Below the pieces are notes generated by a model. The model was not told the origin of the DNA. It worked only from the letters and a program-made list of their open reading frames with translations, and searched no databases. The position numbers were made by a program, and so were the translations under genes. A DNA stretch of 7,525 nucleotides from Myxococcaceae bacterium (GTDB lineage: Bacteria; Myxococcota; Myxococcia; Myxococcales; Myxococcaceae): contig JAGSPQ010000151.1 of assembly GCA_018262385.1 (NCBI GenBank), positions 1-7,525 of the forward strand, written 5' to 3'. Each line of letters begins with the position of its first letter. Positions within the stretch are counted from its first letter, which is position 1. Shown one piece after another: positions 1 to 5,061 of the stretch.

Positions 1-527
1 GCGCGGTGCCCGAAGCCGGCGTTGCGCAGCCCCTCGACCAGCCTCTCGCGGAACATCTCGCCGATCTGCTCGCGCAGCTTGTACGTCAGTTGCTCGTGCA
101 TCGACTCGACGAGCCGCGCCCGAATCACGTCGGCGACGCGCTCGAAGTCGATCGTGCCGCCCTCCCCGGCGGCCCAGCGCTCCTCGAGCGCCGAGCGCAG
201 CGCGTAGGTCAGGCGGTCGCGAAGGGCCTCGCGGATCCGCTCGCCCACCACCGTGCTGAGGCGCTCGCGAAGTCCCTCGATCACCCGGCCGCGAATCGCC
301 TCGGCCAGCTGCGCGTGCTCCCCTTCTCCGCCCCAGGGCTGCTCGCCGCCCTGCCGGAACCGCTCGCCGATCGCGGTGCGAACCGCTTCGCCCGCCCGCT
401 CACGAATGACCTTGCCGACGCCGTCGTTGAGCAGCGAAACGACCCGTTCCCGCACCGCCTCGGTGACGCGGTCCTTGATCGTCTCGCTCAGGACATCCAG
501 CTCTTCCGTCGAAAATTCACCTTGCAT
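1..527 (-). CDS. Triple-repeat, Arg/Glu-rich all-helical protein (partial, C-terminus off the window)
   Basis: This gene reads leftward from an ATG at 527 and stays open to position 1, giving 175 residues and no stop. A GAGGGG ribosome-binding site lies 6 nt before the ATG. I recognise no family. There is no signal peptide and no membrane segment, and it has no Cys. The protein is almost entirely amphipathic helix, dominated by Arg, Glu, Leu, Val and Ala. Three divergent repeats are visible: residues 10-57, 71-118 and 128-175, anchored on R20, R81 and R138. Each has a lead-in such as LAEAIRG, then two 16-residue half-repeats such as RVIEGLRERL and RIREALRDRL, then a short tail (AIGERF, ALEERW, AGFGHR). 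Linkers are Gly/Glu-rich. The open frame on the opposite strand is judged a shadow because only this frame has a good ribosome-binding site, a promoter and coherent heptad-like helices. A scaffold, coiled-coil or membrane-surface helix role is possible but not shown. Confidence 0.85.
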   Translation of the reverse strand, partial: MQGEFSTEELDVLSETIKDRVTEAVRERVVSLLNDGVGKVIRERAGEAVRTAIGERFRQGGEQPWGGEGEHAQLAEAIRGRVIEGLRERLSTVVGERIREALRDRLTYALRSALEERWAAGEGGTIDFERVADVIRARLVESMHEQLTYKLREQIGEMFRERLVEGLRNAGFGHR

Positions 528-530
528 GAT

Positions 531-538
531 GTTCCCCT
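531..538 (-). promoter_or_regulatory. Ribosome-binding site of the triple-repeat gene
   Basis: On the minus strand the bases GAGGGGAAC sit just before the ATG at 527, with 6 nt between GAGGGG and the start. It is the strongest reason to assign the coding frame at the left edge to the minus strand and to choose this start. Confidence 0.6.
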
Positions 539-551
539 CGATTCAGTTAGA

Positions 552-569
552 CGCGGAGTCATTTCCGCG
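552..569. repeat. Short inverted repeat in the leader of the triple-repeat gene
   Basis: CGCGGA at 552-557 and TCCGCG at 564-569 form a perfect 6-bp inverted repeat around a 6-nt spacer. It lies between the predicted -10 box (576-581) and the ribosome-binding site, so it would fall at or just after the transcription start. It could be an operator half-site pair or a small leader hairpin. At this length and GC content chance occurrence is quite possible. Confidence 0.35.
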
Positions 570-575
570 CGGCGG

Positions 576-604
576 TGAATACATGTCTGTGTTTGTCTTT
601 TCAA
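576..604 (-). promoter_or_regulatory. Candidate sigma70-type promoter for the triple-repeat gene
   Basis: Reading the minus strand, TTGAAA (plus 599-604) is followed after exactly 17 nt by TATTCA (plus 576-581). The -35 is a good match (5 of 6) and the -10 a weak one (3 of 6). Transcription would begin near 569, leaving a leader of roughly 40 nt before the ATG at 527. One copy of the TGTTTG-type direct repeat lies inside the spacer, where a bound protein could block polymerase. This is a consensus match by eye only. Confidence 0.4.
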
Positions 605-768
605 TTCAGTAGGTTGCGTAATGTTTGCAGTGAATGTCTGCGTTTGGCGTCGGTTCTGCGTATGTGTTTGCTTGGTAACGGGGGAGGCGAAAATCATTCG
701 TCCGGAGGTGCGCCGCCGCGCTCGTTTTGCCGGCCGCGGCCGGTGCCGGGGTTGCACCTTCCCGGAAG

Positions 769-1710
769 ATGGCCCTCCCAACCTGCCCTCGCCGGTGGCG
801 CCGCGCCTGGCTGATCGCGCTGCTGCTCGTGGCCGCCGAGGTCGAGGCGCAGCAGGTCCCGGTCGGCCAGAAGCTGCTCGGGACCCTCGGCCTGCATGCC
901 GGTTCCCAGCCGGACGCCGGCCTGTACCTGGCGGCCCGCTATCTGCGGTACCGCGCCGACGAGCTGGTCGACCGCTCGGGAGCTTCGATTCCGGTCGGCC
1001 TCGAGCTCGATGCGCTCGGGGCCAGCGTGGGGCTGGGGGTCACGATCGAAGTCGCCAGGCTGTCGACCTGGGTCAACGCCGCGGTGGGGATCTCTGCTGC
1101 GCACGCGAGCCTGGAGACCGACCGGCCCGAGGCGAGCCTCGACCGCGCGGGGCTCGGTGACCTGTTCGTGCAGCCGCTCAAGCTCGGCTGGAGGACCGCG
1201 CACCTCGACCTCGTCGCCGGCTACGCCTTCTACGCGCCCACCGGCTCATTCACGCCCGGCGGAGCCCGCGGCGGCGTCGGCCGGGGTCACTGGACCCACG
1301 AGGTCTCGGCGGGCGGGGCGGTCTACTTCGACCGGGCGCAGACCTGGCACCTGACGGCGCTGGCGAGCCTCGACGTCAACACCCGCAAGCGGGAGATCGA
1401 CATCACCCGCGGCAGCACGCTCCAGGTCCAGGGTGGCGCCGGCAAGCGGCTGCTGGGGATCTTCGAGGTGGGGCTCGCCGGCTACGCGCTCTGGCAGGTG
1501 AGCGATGACGCCGGCTCCGACCTGCCGCCTGTGCTGCGCGGCGCGCGCGATCGCGCCTTCGGCCTGGGCCCCGAGCTGGGGCTGGCGATCCCGGCGATTC
1601 GCAGCCGGCTCACCGCGCGCTACGAGTACGACTTCGCGTCGCGCTCGCGCCCGCAGGGGCAGATCTTCTTCTTCGGCCTGACGAGCGCCGCCTGGACGCC
1701 GTCGCGGTAG
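769..1710 (+). CDS. Probable outer-membrane beta-barrel protein, SphA / MetA-pathway (phenol degradation-type transporter) family
   Basis: The product is 313 residues. It has a signal peptide (basic CPRRWRR n-region, hydrophobic core at residues 13-23, likely cleavage after VEA at 27) and then alternating hydrophobic/polar strands typical of an outer-membrane barrel. The segments GLGDLFVQPLKLGW (128-141) and YAFYAPTGSFTPGG (152-165), followed by a GRGHWTHEVSAGG stretch, resemble the family annotated as a putative MetA-pathway of phenol degradation or SphA protein, thought to be porin-like channels for hydrophobic compounds. The last strand is near QIFFFGLTSAAW, but the protein ends SR rather than in an aromatic residue. 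The ATG at 769 is chosen because the signal peptide starts there. GGAAG abuts that ATG too closely to be a good ribosome-binding site. A TTG at 727 is the only other in-frame start after the stop at 676, and the good GGAGG at 704-708 lies 18 nt from it. First of six co-directional genes; the substrate is unknown. Confidence 0.8.
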   Translation: MALPTCPRRWRRAWLIALLLVAAEVEAQQVPVGQKLLGTLGLHAGSQPDAGLYLAARYLRYRADELVDRSGASIPVGLELDALGASVGLGVTIEVARLSTWVNAAVGISAAHASLETDRPEASLDRAGLGDLFVQPLKLGWRTAHLDLVAGYAFYAPTGSFTPGGARGGVGRGHWTHEVSAGGAVYFDRAQTWHLTALASLDVNTRKREIDITRGSTLQVQGGAGKRLLGIFEVGLAGYALWQVSDDAGSDLPPVLRGARDRAFGLGPELGLAIPAIRSRLTARYEYDFASRSRPQGQIFFFGLTSAAWTPSR

Positions 1711-1721
1711 CCGTCTAATCC

Positions 1722-1727
1722 AGGGGA
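1722..1727 (+). promoter_or_regulatory. Closely spaced ribosome-binding site of the cytochrome gene
   Basis: AGGGGA lies only 2 nt before the ATG at 1730, closer than usual. The ATG is still preferred because a lipoprotein signal peptide starts there. The gap to the barrel gene's stop is just 19 nt, so translation may depend partly on ribosomes finishing the upstream gene. Confidence 0.4.
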
Positions 1728-1729
1728 CG

Positions 1730-2695
1730 ATGACCCTTCCACGACTGGCGTTGATCCTCACCGCCGCACTGACCGCGGGCTGCCTGCGGCTGAGGCCCGC
1801 GTCGACCGCGGTCGTCGAGCGCACGCCGGCCCGGATCGAGCGGGGCGCCTACCTCGCCAACGGCATCGGCGGCTGCCTGCACTGCCACTCCAGCCCCGAG
1901 GAGAACTCCTTCGGGTTCCCGCCCCGGCCCGGCACCGCCGGAGCAGGCGGCCTGTGCTGGGATCCGTCGCTCGGCTTCCCGGGCACGCTCTGCGCCACCA
2001 ACCTCACTGCCGACGTCGAGACCGGGCTGGGAGGCTGGACCGACGGCGAGATCCTGCGCGCGATTCGCGAGGGAGTCGGCCGCCACGACACCGGCCTGTT
2101 CCCGATCATGCCGTACCGCGCCTACGCGTCGTTCTCGGACGAGGACGCGATGGCGATCGTCGCCTACCTGCGAACGCTGCCGCCGGTGAGGAACGCGGTG
2201 CCGGCCAGGCAGATCAACTTCCCGGTCAGCCTCTTCATCAGGCGCGCGCCCCGGCCGCTGGAAGGGCCGGTGGCCGAGCCGAACCGCGCGGACCCGATCG
2301 CCTACGGCCGGTACCTGGGCAAGAGCTGCGAGCACTGTCACTCGCCGGTGAACGGGCGCGGTCAGCTGATCGCCGGGCGGGAGTTCTCGGGGGGCCAGGA
2401 GCTCAAGCTGCCCGGGGGCAGCAGGGTGGTCAGCTCCAACCTGACTCCGCACGCCACCGGGCTGGCGAGCTGGACCCCAGACCAGTTCATCGCCCGCTTT
2501 CACGGCTATCGCGCTGCGGCGGAGCACCCGGTGGCGGTGCAGAAGGGGCAGAACACGCTGATGCCGTGGCTGCCGCTCTCGACCTTGACCGAGAACGACC
2601 TCGGCGCGCTCTACGCGTACCTTCGAACGCTGCCGGCGCTGGACAACCGGGTCATCGCCTTCCCCGCTGCGCCCGAGGCGAAGACCGAGCACTGA
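1730..2695 (+). CDS. Diheme cytochrome c, probable lipoprotein
   Basis: This 321-residue protein carries two covalent c-type heme sites. Heme 1 is C49-L-H-C52-H53 with likely distal ligand M127 in the IMPYRAY segment. Heme 2 is C200-E-H-C203-H204 with likely M278 in TLMPW. Each half ends in a near-identical AYLRTLP helix (residues 145-151 and 296-302), so the protein is two tandem class-I cytochrome c domains, like the cytochrome subunits that accept electrons from periplasmic alcohol or aldehyde dehydrogenases. The N-terminus (MTLPRLALILTAALTAGC) is a short lipoprotein signal with lipidated Cys18. The lipobox has Thr at -3 and Leu at -4, so it is slightly atypical. Two extra cysteines, C76 and C88, lie between heme site 1 and M127 and could form a disulfide. 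No dehydrogenase partner is encoded here. It starts 19 nt after the barrel gene, implying co-transcription. Function as an electron carrier is secure; its donor and acceptor are unknown. Confidence 0.9.
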   Translation: MTLPRLALILTAALTAGCLRLRPASTAVVERTPARIERGAYLANGIGGCLHCHSSPEENSFGFPPRPGTAGAGGLCWDPSLGFPGTLCATNLTADVETGLGGWTDGEILRAIREGVGRHDTGLFPIMPYRAYASFSDEDAMAIVAYLRTLPPVRNAVPARQINFPVSLFIRRAPRPLEGPVAEPNRADPIAYGRYLGKSCEHCHSPVNGRGQLIAGREFSGGQELKLPGGSRVVSSNLTPHATGLASWTPDQFIARFHGYRAAAEHPVAVQKGQNTLMPWLPLSTLTENDLGALYAYLRTLPALDNRVIAFPAAPEAKTEH

Positions 2696-2709
2696 GTGGA
2701 CTCTTCCCG

Positions 2710-2732
2710 AGCCCCGGGCGCGCCGCCGGGCT
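2710..2732 (+). other. GC-rich hairpin between the cytochrome and beta-helix genes
   Basis: AGCCCCGG (2710-2717) can pair with CCGGGCT (2726-2732), giving 7 bp with one bulged C around an 8-nt loop. It is followed by AAAA and not by a T-run, so it is not a classical intrinsic terminator on either strand. It might act as an mRNA stabiliser or attenuating structure inside the operon. In DNA this GC-rich it could also be chance. Confidence 0.35.
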
Positions 2733-2744
2733 AAAACGCCGGCC

Positions 2745-4139
2745 ATGCGCGCACTCCCCCTCGTCGTGCTCCTCGCCACCGGCCTGGCTTCCCCCGCCTT
2801 CGCCAAAGAGCTGATCGTCCTGCTGGCCAACAAGGACACTCCCGCCGCGGCCAGCGCCGAGAAGCTGGCGGTCGACGGGTCGGTGTTCGTCGAGAAGAAG
2901 CTGCAGAAGGCGCTCGACAAGGTCTCAGAGCTGCTCGCCGCGTGTCCGGACGTCGAGCCGCCGCGGGTGCGCAACATGGAGCCCGCCGCGCTCACCATCC
3001 CCGCGGATCAGCTCTGCACCATCAGCCTGAAGATCGCCGCCGGCACCTACCTGGCCAAGGGCGACAAGGTGGGGCAGGTCCAGCTCGACGCCGGCTACAA
3101 GCCGAACACCACCGTCCGGATCCTCGGGGGCTACGCCGACGACTTCAAGAAGCGCGAGCCCTTCACCCGCCCGACGATTTTTCCCGGGCCGCTCTCGATC
3201 GAGGGGAAAGATCACGCGATCGGCGAGATCTACATCTCGGGGCTGGTGATCGACATGGGCGACGGCAACCAATACGACGGGAAGACGAACAGCCTGCTGA
3301 AGGGCAGCTCGTCCTCGACCAGCGCGCTGATCTTCGGCTACCTGCTCACCAACCGCCTGGTGATCGCCGACAACGTGCTGCTCAACGCCTCGCGCTTCGC
3401 CTCCAGCCCGCTGATCCGGGCGCGGACCAAGCAGGCGCAGGTGATCCTCCGCAACAACTTCGTGATGAACAACATCCAGGCCTGGCAGGCGGACTCGGGC
3501 GGCTGGAAGAACCGCCCGGCGCTCTACCTGCTCGAGGGCAACAGCTTCATCCTCAACTGGCCGTACAACCCCGATCCCACCACCGGCAGCGCGGCCGCGG
3601 TCGAGATGAAGAACAAGGACTTCACCGCCAAGGTGGTGGTGAAGGACAACCTCTTCGCCTTCAACCCGGGCGGCGCGCTCAACTCGTGGGCGATCAGCGA
3701 GAAGAACTCGCCGCCCACCGAGATCAAGAACAACCTCTTCTTCGGCAACGGGTCGCTCTTCGGAGAGACCGCAGCGGGCGCCGCGGCGATGGTGGTCAAG
3801 TTCGGCGGCTTCAAGAGCCAGGAAGTGCCGTGGAACGTGATCTCGATGGAGTTGCTCGAGAGCGACTACGGCTGGAGCAGCGCCGGCAACCAGGCGATCG
3901 ACCCCCAGCTCGGGCTGACGATGGTGAAGCCGGGGTTCGCCAACAGCTCAGGGGTGAAGGCGGAGAACACCGTCATCAACGACGTGCGCGGGATGCTGGG
4001 GATGAACAAGCAGGGGGGGAAGGTCGCGATCAGCAACTTCGCTCCGCGAATGGGGTTTGACCCGGCCACCCTGCCTTTCCCGAAGAACGCCGCCGCCCAG
4101 CCGTTCGGCGTGCGCGCCGACCGCGTCGAGCAGTTCTAA
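2745..4139 (+). CDS. Secreted right-handed parallel beta-helix protein
   Basis: The 464-residue product begins with a clear signal peptide (MRALPLVVLLATGLASPAFA, cleavage after residue 20) and has no later membrane segment, so it is periplasmic or secreted. After an N-terminal helical/linker part (about 21-90, with C67 and C91) comes ILGGYADDFKKREPF (126-140), a pattern common at the start of DUF1565-like beta-helices. Successive coils follow with asparagine turns: IADNVLLNAS (207), LRNNFVMNN (235), LEGNSFILNW (263), VKDNLFAFNP (299) and IKNNLFFGNG (327). Such folds often bind or cleave polysaccharides, but I see no convincing pectate-lyase catalytic set, so enzymatic activity is not claimed. 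Lys exceeds Arg about two to one (31 against roughly 16 by hand count), opposite to its Arg-dominated neighbours. The start has no obvious ribosome-binding site (AAAACGCCGGCC precedes it), but the signal peptide fixes it. It lies 49 nt after the cytochrome gene. Confidence 0.85.
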   Translation: MRALPLVVLLATGLASPAFAKELIVLLANKDTPAAASAEKLAVDGSVFVEKKLQKALDKVSELLAACPDVEPPRVRNMEPAALTIPADQLCTISLKIAAGTYLAKGDKVGQVQLDAGYKPNTTVRILGGYADDFKKREPFTRPTIFPGPLSIEGKDHAIGEIYISGLVIDMGDGNQYDGKTNSLLKGSSSSTSALIFGYLLTNRLVIADNVLLNASRFASSPLIRARTKQAQVILRNNFVMNNIQAWQADSGGWKNRPALYLLEGNSFILNWPYNPDPTTGSAAAVEMKNKDFTAKVVVKDNLFAFNPGGALNSWAISEKNSPPTEIKNNLFFGNGSLFGETAAGAAAMVVKFGGFKSQEVPWNVISMELLESDYGWSSAGNQAIDPQLGLTMVKPGFANSSGVKAENTVINDVRGMLGMNKQGGKVAISNFAPRMGFDPATLPFPKNAAAQPFGVRADRVEQF

Positions 4140-4166
4140 CCAGTCACCGCAGAGGGGGAAGACCCG

Positions 4167-5015
4167 ATGGCCGAGCCAGTGCCGGAAGGCGCAGTGCGCC
4201 GCTACCTCGACGCGGGGATCACCGCGAAGCTGAACCTCGCCGGCGCTCTCGGCTGGGTCCTCTTCTTCGGGCTCGGCGCGGCGGTCACCGCGCTGCTGGC
4301 CTCCAACCGCGACCTGCGGCCTTCCGTGCCGTACTTCCTGGTCGGGCTCGTCGGGCTGTACGCGGGCACCTTCGGCAGGCTGGTCGGGTCGGCGAATCGG
4401 GAAGGCGTCCGGCGCCGCCTCGGGTTGCCGAAGCGCTGGGCCACCCTCAACGGCAAGCGCAGCCGGCTGGAGACCCGCCGCTCGCGCAACAACCAGGGGC
4501 GGGTGCACCTCGAGAGCTTCCAGGCGACGACCTGGGACTTCGCCTCCGGGAGCTTCTCGTTCAGCGATCGCTTCCTGCGCAACGGGAAGGAGCTCGAGGT
4601 GTTTGCGGCGATCGCCGCCGCCCACGCCCAACCTGCGAAGTTCGGCGACGAGCTGCAGACCGAGGCGTCCCGCGCCGCGCTCGCCGCCTTCGCCGCGCTG
4701 CCGGCCTCGCGCCAGGGCCCGCAGCGGCCGGTGCTCGCCGGCGCCCGCCCCTGGATCGTGGGGGTGCTCGCGCTGGGCCTCGCCGGGATGATGGGCAACA
4801 AGGCGCAGCGCGCGTGGGGGGAATCGAACGAGCCTCCTTCGACCGCCTACGGCCCCATCTCCGCCGAGGCCCACCTCGCGGACACCGAAGAGAGTCGCGC
4901 CAGGGCGAAGCACTTCGGGATCAACGCGGGGCTCGCCGGGCTGGTCGGCGCAGCAGCGATCACCGCCGGCGTCCTCGGCCAGCGGGCGCACCGCCGGCGC
5001 CGCGCGTCGCCCTGA
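4167..5015 (+). CDS. Four-helix integral membrane protein of unknown family
   Basis: This is a 282-residue protein whose family I do not recognise. Hydrophobic segments lie at about 23-45, 55-75, 195-211 and 251-271, giving two pairs of membrane helices. Between them is a soluble region of about 120 residues, which starts very basic (REGVRRRLGLPKRW, GKRSRLETRRSR) and then becomes Ala-rich and helical. The basic stretches predict that the middle domain and the C-terminal HRRRR tail are cytoplasmic, with both termini inside. The SFQATTWDFASGSFSFSD segment (117-134) looks like a small beta element. No signal peptide is present. A strong GAGGGGGAAG ribosome-binding site at 4152-4161 supports the ATG at 4167. 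It follows the beta-helix gene by 27 nt and precedes the PHP gene, suggesting shared transcription. A role as envelope scaffold or accessory factor is possible but unproven. Confidence 0.8.
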   Translation: MAEPVPEGAVRRYLDAGITAKLNLAGALGWVLFFGLGAAVTALLASNRDLRPSVPYFLVGLVGLYAGTFGRLVGSANREGVRRRLGLPKRWATLNGKRSRLETRRSRNNQGRVHLESFQATTWDFASGSFSFSDRFLRNGKELEVFAAIAAAHAQPAKFGDELQTEASRAALAAFAALPASRQGPQRPVLAGARPWIVGVLALGLAGMMGNKAQRAWGESNEPPSTAYGPISAEAHLADTEESRARAKHFGINAGLAGLVGAAAITAGVLGQRAHRRRRASP

Positions 5016-5061
5016 CCGCACCGGTTTGCCTGCAGAGCGTGGATCGTGCGACACGCGCGCG

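Larger units (their letters stand above)
541..671. repeat. Interspersed short direct repeats in the divergent intergenic region
   Basis: Several short motifs recur in this GT-skewed, AT-richer stretch. TGTCTG(T/C)GTTTG occurs at 584-595 and 635-646, each preceded by TGAAT (576 and 631), with a 4-nt insertion in the first. GCGTA followed by TGTTTGC occurs at 616-628 and 658-671, differing by one inserted base. ATTCAGT occurs at 541-547 and 604-610. The order along the DNA is alternating, a-b-a-b for the two TGTTTG-type motifs. They flank or overlap the predicted leftward promoter, so regulator binding is a reasonable inference. No known regulator consensus is recognised. Confidence 0.45.

Noticed and set aside
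6..578. Plus-strand open frame of 190 codons at the left edge
   Set aside because: It is antisense to the triple-repeat gene. It is Leu/Ala/Arg/Pro-rich without coherent motifs, its periodicity mirrors the minus-strand repeats, and it lacks a ribosome-binding site.
541..671. CRISPR array or tandem repeat array
   Set aside because: The repeats are only 7-13 nt, of two or three different types, imperfect and irregularly spaced, without uniform spacers or nearby cas genes.
610..690. Sigma70-type promoter on the plus strand for the barrel operon
   Set aside because: Candidates such as TTGCGT at 614 or TTGGCG at 644 have no acceptable -10 box at 16-18 nt. A promoter is expected here but I cannot place it.
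575..1160. Plus-strand frames starting at 575 and 621 in the divergent intergenic region
   Set aside because: They run from AT-richer non-coding DNA into the wrong frames of the barrel gene, have no signal or domain, and turn Arg/Gly/Pro-rich once inside the real gene.
2710..2735. Intrinsic terminator between the cytochrome and beta-helix genes
   Set aside because: The hairpin is followed by AAAA and no T-run on either strand, so it is listed only as a hairpin.
1715..2998. Minus-strand open frame of 427 codons
   Set aside because: It runs antisense across the cytochrome gene, whose two CxxCH sites and signal peptide are unmistakable. The antisense product is low-complexity Arg/Gly/Ala/Val, as expected when third positions are almost always G or C.
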